This document shows, in pieces, positions 1 to 8,419 of a DNA stretch of 64,000 bases. Position 1 is the stretch's first letter. Every line of letters starts with the position of its first letter. Source of the stretch: Lachnospiraceae bacterium (GTDB lineage: Bacteria > Bacillota > Clostridia > Lachnospirales > Lachnospiraceae); contig JAFSTN010000028.1 of NCBI GenBank assembly GCA_017450485.1, positions 62,001-126,000 on the forward strand. The letters run 5' to 3'. Both the position numbers and the translations under genes were made by a program. The notes beneath the pieces were generated by a model. It was not told where the DNA came from. It was given only the letters and a program-made list of their open reading frames with translations, and made no database searches.

Positions 1-312
1 GCTGCGGATGTAGCCGATGAGATCATTCATGATGATTCCGCTGATGATGTGGTCTGCCTGATCTCATGTGATCATTATGAAGTATATCGGATCACATGCA
101 GGGATGAGCTGACCGTGGAGTTTGACAGGCCTTTTGTGCTCATGAGTGTGGTGGAAGGAGAGGGCACCTTGAAGTCTGATCGGGACAATGGCGCCGGGGA
201 ATCAGAGAGTACCCGTGTAAAAAAAGGAGATCATTTCATAGTTCCGGCCGGATTCGGTGAGCTCGCCATGTCCGGCAGCATGAAGATCATTGCATCCTGC
301 CTTCCGCTGTAA
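1..312 (+). CDS. manA: Class I mannose-6-phosphate isomerase, C-terminal part (5' truncated by window)
   Basis: The frame is open from the first base and ends at TAA 310-312, so only about the last 103 residues are visible. The part seen is the small C-terminal beta-barrel of a zinc-dependent class I phosphomannose isomerase: a stretch reading FVLMSVVEGEGTL, then KKGDHFIVPAG, then a short strand and stop. That order is typical of the family tail, where the product interconverts fructose-6-P and mannose-6-P. The catalytic zinc site lies upstream, outside the window, so the call rests on the tail and on the adjacent mannose-1-P guanylyltransferase. A GTG at 49 could be mistaken for a start but the same frame continues upstream of it. 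Confidence 0.65.
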   Translation, partial: AADVADEIIHDDSADDVVCLISCDHYEVYRITCRDELTVEFDRPFVLMSVVEGEGTLKSDRDNGAGESESTRVKKGDHFIVPAGFGELAMSGSMKIIASCLPL

Positions 313-352
313 GATATAAGGCTTCCGCAGCCTGCTGTACAGTTGTATTTAT

Positions 353-404
353 CCCCCGTTTTTAGTAAAATAAAGTATCTACGTGCATATGCCGAAAACG
401 GGGG
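353..404 (+). promoter_or_regulatory. Inverted repeat sequestering the ribosome site of the guanylyltransferase gene
   Basis: CCCCCGTTTT at 353-362 is the exact reverse complement of AAAACGGGGG at 395-404, with a 32-nt loop. The right arm contains the run of five G that is the only Shine-Dalgarno-like sequence before the ATG at 410 (5-nt gap). Pairing would hide the ribosome site. Because the right arm is followed by TTTTC it could also act as a weak intrinsic terminator or attenuator between the isomerase and guanylyltransferase genes. Which of these applies cannot be told from sequence alone. Confidence 0.5.
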
Positions 405-409
405 TTTTC

Positions 410-1747
410 ATGAATATAGTTCTATTATCGGGTGGCTCGGGTAAGCGTCTGTGGCCGCTTTCAAACGACATCAGATCCAAGCAGTTCATAAAAATATTCC
501 GTACATCAGATGGTAATTACGAATCCATGGTGCAGAGAATGTACAGGATGCTCCGGGAAGTCGATCCCGAAGCCGTGATAACCATTGCGACATCCAAATC
601 CCAGGTTTCTTCCATACATAACCAGATAGGCACACAGGTCGGCATATCTGTGGAGCCGTGCAGGCGGGATACTTTTCCGGCCATAGCGCTGGCAGCATCC
701 TATCTGTATCATGTGCAGGGGGTAGGAGAGGACGAACCGGTCATAGTATGTCCGATCGACCCTTATGTGGAAGCCGATTATTTTCGCACACTTTCCGTGT
801 TAAGCGCGCATGTCGCGGAAGCGGATGTCAATCTGTCACTCATGGGTATCGAACCCACATATCCCAGCGAGAAATACGGATATGTTATCCCTACCACAAA
901 AGAAGAATTCAGTCCGGTGGCAGCTTTTAAAGAAAAACCCGATATGGAAACCGCCCGCAGTTATATAGAGCAGGGAGCTTTGTGGAATGCGGGTGTATTC
1001 GGATTCAAGCTCCGCTATATGCTGAATAAGGCCGAAGAGATCCTCGGAACATCGGATTATAAGACACTTTTTGATACATATGATACGCTGACCAGGATCA
1101 GCTTCGATTATGCCGTGGGCGAGAAAGAACCGCTGATAGACGTTCTGCGTTTCTCAGGAGAGTGGAAGGATCTGGGTACCTGGAATACGCTGACCGAGGC
1201 TATGGACGATACCGTGATAGGACAGGGTATCATGAACGACAGCTGTGAGAACGTGAGCATATTGAATGAACTGGATATGCCCATCCTGGCTATGGGGCTT
1301 AAGGATATGGTCATAGCAGCAAGTCCTGAAGGCATACTTGTTTCTGATCTGCATCAGTCAAGTTATATCAAGCCGTATGTGGATTCTTTGGATGGGGAAG
1401 TCCGGTTCGCCGAGAAGTCATGGGGCGAATTCCGGGTCATTGATATAGAGGAAGACAGCCAGACGATAAGAGTCACGCTCAATCCCGGTCATGAAATGAA
1501 TTATCACTCTCACGAGCATCGGGATGAGGTCTGGACGATCCTCAGCGGATCGGGCGCATCCATCGTGGATGGCGAGGTAAGGCGAGTGGGCCCCGGAGAC
1601 GTGATCCGTATTCCGGTCGGTGCCAGACATATGATCCACGCATTCGATACGCTCAGAGTCATGGAGGTCCAGCTGGGGGCTGACATCCGTGTTGCAGATA
1701 AGATCAAATACGATAAGCCGGAGAATTGGCTCAATGAAACAGAGTGA
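410..1747 (+). CDS. manC: Mannose-1-phosphate guanylyltransferase with C-terminal type II PMI cupin
   Basis: 445 residues. The N-terminal nucleotidyltransferase carries LLSGGSGKRLWPLS followed by RSKQF, the GDP-mannose pyrophosphorylase signature, then FKEKPD and LWNAGVFGF in the sugar-binding part and ISFDYAVGEKE before the beta-helix linker. Residues about 325-440 form a cupin with NYHSHEHRDEVWTILSGSG and GPGDVIRIPVGARH, as in the isomerase half of ManC/AlgA enzymes. It should make GDP-mannose from mannose-1-P and GTP, and perhaps also mannose-6-P from fructose-6-P. I chose ATG 410 over the in-frame GTG 383 because the protein then begins MNIVLLSGG, as the family does, behind a GGGGG ribosome site. 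The product would feed the glycosyltransferases downstream. Confidence 0.9.
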   Translation: MNIVLLSGGSGKRLWPLSNDIRSKQFIKIFRTSDGNYESMVQRMYRMLREVDPEAVITIATSKSQVSSIHNQIGTQVGISVEPCRRDTFPAIALAASYLYHVQGVGEDEPVIVCPIDPYVEADYFRTLSVLSAHVAEADVNLSLMGIEPTYPSEKYGYVIPTTKEEFSPVAAFKEKPDMETARSYIEQGALWNAGVFGFKLRYMLNKAEEILGTSDYKTLFDTYDTLTRISFDYAVGEKEPLIDVLRFSGEWKDLGTWNTLTEAMDDTVIGQGIMNDSCENVSILNELDMPILAMGLKDMVIAASPEGILVSDLHQSSYIKPYVDSLDGEVRFAEKSWGEFRVIDIEEDSQTIRVTLNPGHEMNYHSHEHRDEVWTILSGSGASIVDGEVRRVGPGDVIRIPVGARHMIHAFDTLRVMEVQLGADIRVADKIKYDKPENWLNETE

Positions 1748-1759
1748 TCGGGGGACAGT

Positions 1760-3088
1760 ATGAAACTGGATTATAAAAGGACTTTTTTTATAGGATTGGC
1801 ATTTCTGTCAATCTGTGCATTCTGGCAGATGTATGACAACATCATACCGCTCATGCTTCAGCGGACGTTTCATTTAAATGAGACGATCACCGGTGCGATC
1901 ATGGCGCTTGATAATGTTCTGGCGGTATTCCTTTTGCCGATACTCGGTACGATATCCGACAGGGTTGACACCCCGATGGGACGACGCACCCCGTTTGTCA
2001 TCGTCGGAACACTGCTGGCGGTCGTTCTCCTGTATCTGCTCGGAGTAGCTAACCGCCGGGCATCTCTTGTGATGTTCATCACCGTCTTATTCCTGCTGCT
2101 GATAGCGATGGGACTCTATCGTTCCCCGGCAGTCGCACTGATGCCTGACCTTACTCCCAAGCCGCTCAGAAGCCAGGGCAATGCCGTGATCAACCTGATG
2201 GGAGCTATCGGCGGAGTATATACCCTGATACTGATATCGGTCCTTTCCAAGGATGACAATGACTATATGCCGATCCTGCTCGGGGTCATAGCGATCATGA
2301 TCATTGCTGTGGTCGTTCTGGTGATCACGATCAGGGAGAAGAAGCTGGCTCCGGAGGTCGCCAAAGAAAACGAAGAGTGGGAAGCATCCCAGGCAATGGA
2401 AGCAAAGGATTCGGATGATGCGGTACTTAAGTCCGCAGTCGAGACGGCAGAGGCTACCGAAGCGGGGGGAGCGCTTCCCGCAGATGTTAAGCGGAGTCTC
2501 CTTTTTATCCTGATATCGATAGCCCTGTGGTTTACAGCGTATAATGCAGTCAGCACAGCCTGGTCCAGATATGCTACCACGGTATGGAACATGAAGAACG
2601 GCGGATATGCCAACTGTCTGATGGTAGGTACGGTGGCCGCCTGTCTGAGTTATATACCCATAGGTATCCTGGCAGCGAAAATCGGACGTAAGAGATCCAT
2701 CCTGATAGGAATAGTCATGCTGTTCATCAGTTATACGAGTGTGGCATTATACAGGGAGTTTTCACCCTCCATCAACATATTCTTCGTGCTGAACGGTGTG
2801 GGCTGGGCGGCTATCAACGTTAACTCGTTGCCCATGGTAGTGGAGATGTGTAAGGAATCAGATGTCGGTAAATACACCGGTCTGTATTACACTTTCTCCA
2901 TGTCGGCACAGATAGTGACCCCTATTCTGTCGGGCGCATTGCTTCAGTATGTGTCGTACCGTACGCTTTTCCCTTATGCGGTCGTATTTATGGTGGCGGC
3001 TTTCGTCACTATGAGCATGGTCAAGCACGGAGACAATAAGCCGCAGAAGAAGATAAACAAACTGGAATATTTGGACGTAGATGATTAA
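1760..3088 (+). CDS. MFS transporter (SLC45/sugar-porter-like)
   Basis: 442 residues with about twelve hydrophobic segments split by a charged central loop at roughly residues 195-245 that is rich in Glu, Ala and Asp. The loop after the second segment reads ISDRVDTPMGRRTPF, a variant of the MFS motif A (G-x-L-x-D-R-x-G-R-R). The pattern, including RSPAVALMPDLTP, matches the SLC45-like MFS group common in Lachnospiraceae, some of which are thought to move sugars. It begins 12 nt after the guanylyltransferase gene, so the two are probably co-transcribed. The substrate is unknown. A role in glycan export or precursor uptake would be a guess from context. Confidence 0.85.
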   Translation: MKLDYKRTFFIGLAFLSICAFWQMYDNIIPLMLQRTFHLNETITGAIMALDNVLAVFLLPILGTISDRVDTPMGRRTPFVIVGTLLAVVLLYLLGVANRRASLVMFITVLFLLLIAMGLYRSPAVALMPDLTPKPLRSQGNAVINLMGAIGGVYTLILISVLSKDDNDYMPILLGVIAIMIIAVVVLVITIREKKLAPEVAKENEEWEASQAMEAKDSDDAVLKSAVETAEATEAGGALPADVKRSLLFILISIALWFTAYNAVSTAWSRYATTVWNMKNGGYANCLMVGTVAACLSYIPIGILAAKIGRKRSILIGIVMLFISYTSVALYREFSPSINIFFVLNGVGWAAINVNSLPMVVEMCKESDVGKYTGLYYTFSMSAQIVTPILSGALLQYVSYRTLFPYAVVFMVAAFVTMSMVKHGDNKPQKKINKLEYLDVDD

Positions 3089-3114
3089 AGAACCATATGA
3101 CGGAGTAAATGACA

Positions 3115-4632
3115 ATGCTTAAGAAACAGGTTGTGATCGTAGGTGCCGGAGTTACGGGTACTTGTATAGCCAGAGAGCTTTCACGCAGACAGCTTGATGT
3201 GCTCATTATAGAGCGTGCTTCCGATGTGTGTGAAGGTACATCCAAGGCAAACAGCGGTATAGCACACTCAGGCTATGATGCCAAGCCCGGCACATTGAAG
3301 GCCAGATTCAACATAGAAGGCAGCAGGCTGATGCCGCAATTGGCCAAAGAACTGGATTTCCCCTACAGAAATAACGGCTCGCTGGTGCTGTGCTTTGATG
3401 AAGCCGATATGGGCGCACTTAACGAACTGCTCGAGCGCGGCCGTACGAATGGGGTCGAGGGATTAAAGATCCTGAGCGGTGATGAGGTTCGGGGCATGGA
3501 ACCGAATGTGTCCGATGAAGTGGTAGCAGCTCTCTATGCACCCACCGGCGGAGTTGTGGATCCCTTCCTGCTGACTGTGGCCATGGCAGAGAATGCAGCG
3601 GTGAACGGTGTGGAGTTTTCATTTGATACCGAAGTGACGGGGATTGAGAAATCCTCGGAGGGTTATATTCTGAGCTGTGAGCAGTACCCTTCGATCAGGA
3701 ACGGACTGGATAGTCCGGGATCACTGCAGATACATGCCGATATAGTTATCAATGCAGCCGGAGTACATGCGGACAGATTCCACAACATGGTATCTGATCG
3801 GAAAATACACTTAACTCCCCGAAAAGGCGAGTACTGCCTGCTTGACAAGAAAGTAGGCGGATACGTATCAGCTACACTCTTTCAGCTTCCAACAGCTAAA
3901 GGCAAGGGCGTACTGGTGACCCCCACCGTGCATGGCAACCTGATGGTGGGACCTACTGCGGTCGACGTAGAGGATCCCGATAAGACCGATACCTCGGCCG
4001 ACGGACTGAATGCCGTTATAGCTACCGGTTCAAAGAGCGTTAAGAACCTGCCCTCCAAGGGTAATATCATCACATCTTTTGCAGGTCTCAGGGCACACGA
4101 GGATGGAGGAGATTTCATAATAGAGGAAGTAAGCGATGCTCCCGGCTTTATTGACGTGGCAGGCATAGAGTCTCCCGGTCTTACCGTAGCACCGGCTATA
4201 GGCAGATATGTGTCAGAGCTGGTTGACGGGATGTGTCATCCCCAAATGAAGGCCGATTTCACTGCCACGAGACAAGGGATCCCTTCGGTGGCTCTTGCCG
4301 ATACCGGGGAGAGACGTAGGCTGATCGAGCAAAACCCCCTGTATGCCAAGGTGATATGCAGATGTGAACTCGTCACGGAGGGAGAGATAGTAGATGCGAT
4401 ACGGCGCCCCGTGGGTGCTGTCACACTGGATGGCATCAAGCGCAGGGTCCGCGCCGGAATGGGCAGATGTCAGGCCGGATTCTGTACGCCCAAGCAGGTC
4501 AATATCCTGGCGCGTGAGCTTGGAGTTGATATTTCACAGATAACAAAGAAGGGCGGCAGCTCCGGGCTGCTTACCGGATATCCCAAGGATGAAAAAGATA
4601 TAACCCGGAAGGGAGGTGCCTCCCATGAATAA
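3115..4632 (+). CDS. GlpA/LhgO-like FAD-dependent dehydrogenase with BFD-type [2Fe-2S] domain
   Basis: 505 residues from ATG 3115. The N-terminus has the FAD dinucleotide fold VVIVGAGVTGTCIARELS and an acidic strand end (IIERASDVCEGTS), then KANSGIAHSGY as in GlpA and L-2-hydroxyglutarate oxidase relatives. Residues about 415-475 form a BFD-like iron-sulfur domain with cysteines in the order ICRCELVTEGEI then GRCQAGFC. The enzyme probably oxidises a 2-hydroxyacid or glycerol-3-phosphate-type substrate and passes electrons on through the partner flavoprotein. ATG 3109 is also in frame, but CGGAG at 3101-3105 is spaced properly (9 nt) only for 3115. It overlaps the next gene by 8 nt. Confidence 0.8.
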   Translation: MLKKQVVIVGAGVTGTCIARELSRRQLDVLIIERASDVCEGTSKANSGIAHSGYDAKPGTLKARFNIEGSRLMPQLAKELDFPYRNNGSLVLCFDEADMGALNELLERGRTNGVEGLKILSGDEVRGMEPNVSDEVVAALYAPTGGVVDPFLLTVAMAENAAVNGVEFSFDTEVTGIEKSSEGYILSCEQYPSIRNGLDSPGSLQIHADIVINAAGVHADRFHNMVSDRKIHLTPRKGEYCLLDKKVGGYVSATLFQLPTAKGKGVLVTPTVHGNLMVGPTAVDVEDPDKTDTSADGLNAVIATGSKSVKNLPSKGNIITSFAGLRAHEDGGDFIIEEVSDAPGFIDVAGIESPGLTVAPAIGRYVSELVDGMCHPQMKADFTATRQGIPSVALADTGERRRLIEQNPLYAKVICRCELVTEGEIVDAIRRPVGAVTLDGIKRRVRAGMGRCQAGFCTPKQVNILARELGVDISQITKKGGSSGLLTGYPKDEKDITRKGGASHE

Positions 4633-5932
4633 GCATGTAAGCATACTGGTTATAGGCGGCGGACCTGCCGGACTGGCAGCAGGGGTATCCGCATATAAGG
4701 CCGGAATAAAGGATGTACTTATCATAGAGCGTGATGTGAGACTGGGCGGTATCCTGAATCAGTGTATTCACAATGGATTTGGTCTGCATACCTTCAAAGA
4801 GGAGCTGACAGGTCCCGAGTACGCGGCAAGATATATCAGTCAGGTTGAGGAACTCGGAGTTCCGTACAGGCTGGCCACCATCGTAACGGATCTGCAGCTG
4901 TCCGATGATGGTCATACGAAGATCGTGACTACGATGGATGAACAGGGCGGTCTGACCGTATATGAAGCAGATGCCGTGATCCTGGCCATGGGTTGCAGGG
5001 AAAGAGCCAGAGGCGCATTGAATATACCCGGAGAGAGACCTGCAGGTATATATACAGCCGGCACGGCACAGTACTTTGTCAATCTCGAGGGACGTATGCC
5101 CGGACGGGAGGTGGTGATCCTCGGATCCGGAGATATAGGACTGATCATGGCCAGACGTATGACCCTGGAAGGGGCTCATGTGAAGCTGGTTGCCGAACTC
5201 CAGCCGTATTCGGGCGGTCTGAAGCGAAATATAGTGCAATGTCTGGATGACTACGGGATCCCGTTGATGCTCTCACACACTGTTGTGAAGATTCACGGAG
5301 ATAAGCGCCTGACAGGCGTAACCATAGCCGAGGTAGACGACAAACTCAGCCCCATCCCCGGCAGCGAGAAGTTTTACGAGTGCGATACACTGCTTCTGAG
5401 TTGCGGACTGCTCCCGGAAAACGAGTTGTCCGGCCAGCTGGGTGTGAACCTAAGCCCGGTCACTTTCGGCGCGGTCGTAAACGAGAGTCTGGAAACGTCG
5501 GTACCGGGAGTATTCTCGTGCGGAAATGTGCTGCATGTCCATGACCTGGTGGATTATGTATCCGAGGAAGCGACAGCGGCCGGTAAACATGCCGCAGAAT
5601 ATATACAGTCGGGGATTGTAGAGTCCGCAGAGGGAGGATCCGATGAGAAGGTGACCCGTGTGATCACTGACGGAGGAGTCAGATACAGTGTACCGTCCCT
5701 GCTCAGAGCAGATCATATGGCGGATCTGACGACCATCCGGTTCCGTGTAGGAGCGGTATATAAGGATGTGGATGTAGTAACATACGCTGATGGCAGGGAA
5801 CTGGCCAGACTTCACAAAAGAGTTATGGCGCCCGGAGAGATGGAACAGCTGATCCTGCGGAAGAGCGACCTGATCTCGGAAGGAGTCCCGTCCGAATATC
5901 GTATAACTATAGAGAATAAAGCCGGACAATAG
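4625..5932 (+). CDS. NAD(P)/FAD-dependent oxidoreductase, partner of the GlpA-like enzyme
   Basis: 435 residues. It opens with an FAD-binding fold, ILVIGGGPAGLAAGVSAY, and has a second dinucleotide fold near residue 160 (VVILGSGDIGLIMARRM) expected to hold NAD(P)H. The C-terminal FAD loop reads VPGVFSCGNVLHVHDLVDYV. This is the thioredoxin-reductase-like pyridine nucleotide oxidoreductase found as the middle gene of GlpA-like/oxidoreductase/DUF1667 sets. ATG 4625 follows GGGAGG at 4611-4616 with an 8-nt gap; an in-frame GTG at 4616 lies inside that ribosome site and is rejected. Translation is probably coupled to the gene before. Confidence 0.8.
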   Translation: MNKHVSILVIGGGPAGLAAGVSAYKAGIKDVLIIERDVRLGGILNQCIHNGFGLHTFKEELTGPEYAARYISQVEELGVPYRLATIVTDLQLSDDGHTKIVTTMDEQGGLTVYEADAVILAMGCRERARGALNIPGERPAGIYTAGTAQYFVNLEGRMPGREVVILGSGDIGLIMARRMTLEGAHVKLVAELQPYSGGLKRNIVQCLDDYGIPLMLSHTVVKIHGDKRLTGVTIAEVDDKLSPIPGSEKFYECDTLLLSCGLLPENELSGQLGVNLSPVTFGAVVNESLETSVPGVFSCGNVLHVHDLVDYVSEEATAAGKHAAEYIQSGIVESAEGGSDEKVTRVITDGGVRYSVPSLLRADHMADLTTIRFRVGAVYKDVDVVTYADGRELARLHKRVMAPGEMEQLILRKSDLISEGVPSEYRITIENKAGQ

Positions 5933-5942
5933 AGGGTATATC

Positions 5943-6308
5943 ATGGAACACAAAGAACTGATATGTATAAACTGTCCTATGGGATGCATGCTGAGTGTCG
6001 ATATAGATGACAACGGGGAGATGACCGTAACAGGTAATAACTGTCCGAGAGGTGATGTGTATGCCCGTAAGGAGCTTACCAATCCTACCAGGATCGTCAC
6101 TTCCATAGTGAAGGTGACGAACGGGGAGCTGCCGGTAGTATCCGTAAAGACCAAAGAGGACATACCCAAGGATAAGATAGATGCGATAATAGATGAATTA
6201 AAGGACATCTCAGTGGAAGCACCGGTATTGATCGGTGAAACCATACTGAAAGATGTTGCCGGCACCGGAGTAGATGTTATTGCAACCAAGAACATAGGGC
6301 GTGTATGA
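5943..6308 (+). CDS. DUF1667 protein, small cysteine-containing partner
   Basis: 121 residues. The N-terminus carries CINCPMGCML (C-x-x-C-x-x-x-C) and a fourth cysteine in NNCPRGDVYA, the conserved motif of the DUF1667 family. These genes habitually follow a GlpA-like FAD enzyme and an NAD(P)/FAD oxidoreductase in Clostridia, exactly as here. The four cysteines suggest a metal or iron-sulfur site, and the protein is probably a third subunit of the electron-transfer complex; that role is inferred. Its last codons overlap the next gene by 4 nt (ATGA-type junction), which ties the redox set to the glycosyltransferases in one transcript. Confidence 0.85.
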   Translation: MEHKELICINCPMGCMLSVDIDDNGEMTVTGNNCPRGDVYARKELTNPTRIVTSIVKVTNGELPVVSVKTKEDIPKDKIDAIIDELKDISVEAPVLIGETILKDVAGTGVDVIATKNIGRV

Positions 6309-7093
6309 AGATAACGATCATCGTGGTGACGCTTAATGCCGGGGATGAGCTGAGAGCAACCGTAAAAAGCATCATAACTCAGACTTTCAGGGATATAGAG
6401 ATCATCGTCAAGGACGGGATATCGACGGATGGATCTCTGCATAAACTGCCCGAGGATCCCAGGATACGTCTGATCTGTAAGCCCGACAACGGTATATACG
6501 ATGCCATGAATCAGGCGCTGGAGGAAGCCCGCGGCGAATACGTGCTGTTTCTAAACTGCGGTGATTACCTCTACAATGAACATGTGCTGGAAAATGTAGC
6601 GGCGCATATCGAGGGACCGGGACTGCTCATATACGGAGATATTTATGACCGAACATCGAGATCCCGGGTCGCATCCAACCCCGAAATGGACGAATATGCG
6701 CTTTTCCGTAATGTACCATGTCATCAGGCGTGCATATATGACCGCAAGGTCCTGCTCATGCACCCGTTCAATACGAAATATAAGGTCAGAGCCGACTATG
6801 AGCAGTTCCTGTGGTGTTCCTATATTGCCAAGGTCAGGTTTATATACATATCCGAAGTTATCAGCTCATATATGGGCGGCGGTTTCTCGGAGGAGAAGCA
6901 GAACCGCAGGATATCCAGAGAGGAGCACACGGATATAGTCGAGAATTATATGCCTCACAAAAGCGTGGTAAGATACAGACGCAGAATGAGACTTACACTG
7001 GCCCCGCTGCGCAGGCTGATCGCGGGCAATCCGGTAACAGGCGGGCTGTATAACCGAATCAAATCATCGGTATACGGCAAGAAGATGGAGTAG
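6305..7093 (+). CDS. Family 2 glycosyltransferase (WfgS/WcaA-like)
   Basis: 262 residues. It starts ITIIVVTLNAGDEL, then IIVKDGISTDGS, and KPDNGIYDAMNQAL, the set of motifs seen in the GT2 subgroup of polysaccharide side-chain transferases. The metal-binding position normally read as D-x-D is NCGDYLY here, a variation also found in this subgroup. No membrane segment is evident, so it should act at the cytoplasmic face on a lipid-linked or protein acceptor. It is translationally coupled to the DUF1667 gene (4-nt overlap). Donor sugar and acceptor cannot be told from sequence. Confidence 0.85.
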   Translation: MKITIIVVTLNAGDELRATVKSIITQTFRDIEIIVKDGISTDGSLHKLPEDPRIRLICKPDNGIYDAMNQALEEARGEYVLFLNCGDYLYNEHVLENVAAHIEGPGLLIYGDIYDRTSRSRVASNPEMDEYALFRNVPCHQACIYDRKVLLMHPFNTKYKVRADYEQFLWCSYIAKVRFIYISEVISSYMGGGFSEEKQNRRISREEHTDIVENYMPHKSVVRYRRRMRLTLAPLRRLIAGNPVTGGLYNRIKSSVYGKKME

Positions 7094-7108
7094 ACAGCAG
7101 GTAATCGT

Positions 7109-8419
7109 ATGCGAGTATTATGGGTATGTAATCTGGCGATACCGTTGATCGCCGAACAACTCAATCTGCCGGTTTCCAACAGAGAAGGGTGGCTGACAGG
7201 TCTTATAGAAAAGATATCGCTTAAGCCGATAGGAGACCGGCTGACTTTGGGGGTGGCATTTCCCACAGAGGGTGCCGGCCTGGTGATAAGCAGGGCGGTC
7301 ACGGTAAGTGAGAATTGTGTGATCAAAGCATATGGCTTCGGCGAAGATACGGGCAGACCATATGTATATGATGACACACTCGAGGATACCCTGCGTGGTG
7401 TGATCTCTGACTTCGAGCCGGATATCGTGCACATATTCGGAACAGAGTATCCTCATGCGCTGGCCGCTATCAGAGCCTTTGGTGACCCCGATCATACCGT
7501 GGTCGGCATACAGGGACTGTGTTCCCGCATAGCCGAGCATTATACCGCTGATATACCGCTTACCGTCAAATACGGTATCACGTTCCGGGATCTGGTGAGA
7601 CGTGATAATGTATGGCAGCAGATAGACAAATTCCGTAAGAGGGGTGTCAATGAGATACAAGCCATCCGGGAGACCGGGCATGTGGCCGGCCGGACGGATT
7701 TTGATCGTATGGCATCTGAGGACATACATCCCGGTGTGAAATATCATTTCGTCGGGGAGACCATGAGGCAGCCCTTTTATCAGGGGAGCTGGAAGCTGGA
7801 GAACTGTATTCCTCACAGCATATTCCTAAGTCAGGGCGATTACCCTCTCAAGGGCTTTCATTATGTCCTGAGAGCGATGCCCAGAATACTGGAGGAGTAT
7901 CCGGATACCGTCCTGTATGTAGCCGGAGCCAATCTTCTGGCCAGTGATACCTGGAAGGACAGAGTGAAAAGGTGCTCATACGGGCGGTATCTGTATAAAC
8001 TGATACGTAAGAATCATCTGAAGGATCATGTAGTGATGCTCGGCAAGTTGAATGCCGATCAGATGAAGGATCAGTATCTGGCAAGCAATGTGTTCGTATG
8101 TCCGTCTTCACTTGAAAACTCGCCGAACTCTCTCGGAGAAGCGATGTTGCTGGGAGTGCCCTGTGTTGCGTCCAATGTGGGGGGTATACCCAGTATGATG
8201 GTAGGGGGGCAGGACGGATTGCTCTTTCCTGCGGGAAATGTCGACGTTTTGGCAGATGACATCATAGAGATATTTGCACAGGAGGAAATAACCAAAGCTT
8301 ACAGCCGCAATGCCAAAAAACATGCTCATGAGAATCACGATTCGGATAATAATTATTCCGCACTTATGATGATGTATTACAGTATGACGGTTTTTGCACA
8401 AGCTGAGGAGAACATTTAA
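7109..8419 (+). CDS. Family 4 glycosyltransferase
   Basis: 436 residues, a two-lobed GT-B enzyme. The C-terminal lobe carries the GT4 donor-site pattern PSSLENSPNSLGEAMLLGVP followed by VASNVGGIPSMM and DGLLFPAGNV. The catalytic glutamate should be that in LGEAM. The N-terminal lobe starts MRVLWVCNLAIPLIAEQL and is longer than in many GT4 enzymes. The next gene starts on the last base of this one, a tight junction. The acceptor is unknown; context suggests it adds a sugar to the same glycan as its neighbours. Confidence 0.87.
   Translation: MRVLWVCNLAIPLIAEQLNLPVSNREGWLTGLIEKISLKPIGDRLTLGVAFPTEGAGLVISRAVTVSENCVIKAYGFGEDTGRPYVYDDTLEDTLRGVISDFEPDIVHIFGTEYPHALAAIRAFGDPDHTVVGIQGLCSRIAEHYTADIPLTVKYGITFRDLVRRDNVWQQIDKFRKRGVNEIQAIRETGHVAGRTDFDRMASEDIHPGVKYHFVGETMRQPFYQGSWKLENCIPHSIFLSQGDYPLKGFHYVLRAMPRILEEYPDTVLYVAGANLLASDTWKDRVKRCSYGRYLYKLIRKNHLKDHVVMLGKLNADQMKDQYLASNVFVCPSSLENSPNSLGEAMLLGVPCVASNVGGIPSMMVGGQDGLLFPAGNVDVLADDIIEIFAQEEITKAYSRNAKKHAHENHDSDNNYSALMMMYYSMTVFAQAEENI

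Noticed and set aside
383-409. GTG 383 as start of the guanylyltransferase
   Set aside because: Would add nine residues not seen before the conserved opening; the ribosome site fits ATG 410.
5450-6442. A 330-codon minus-strand open frame opposite the oxidoreductase/DUF1667 genes
   Set aside because: Shadow of the plus-strand genes; composition unlike a protein and no ribosome site.
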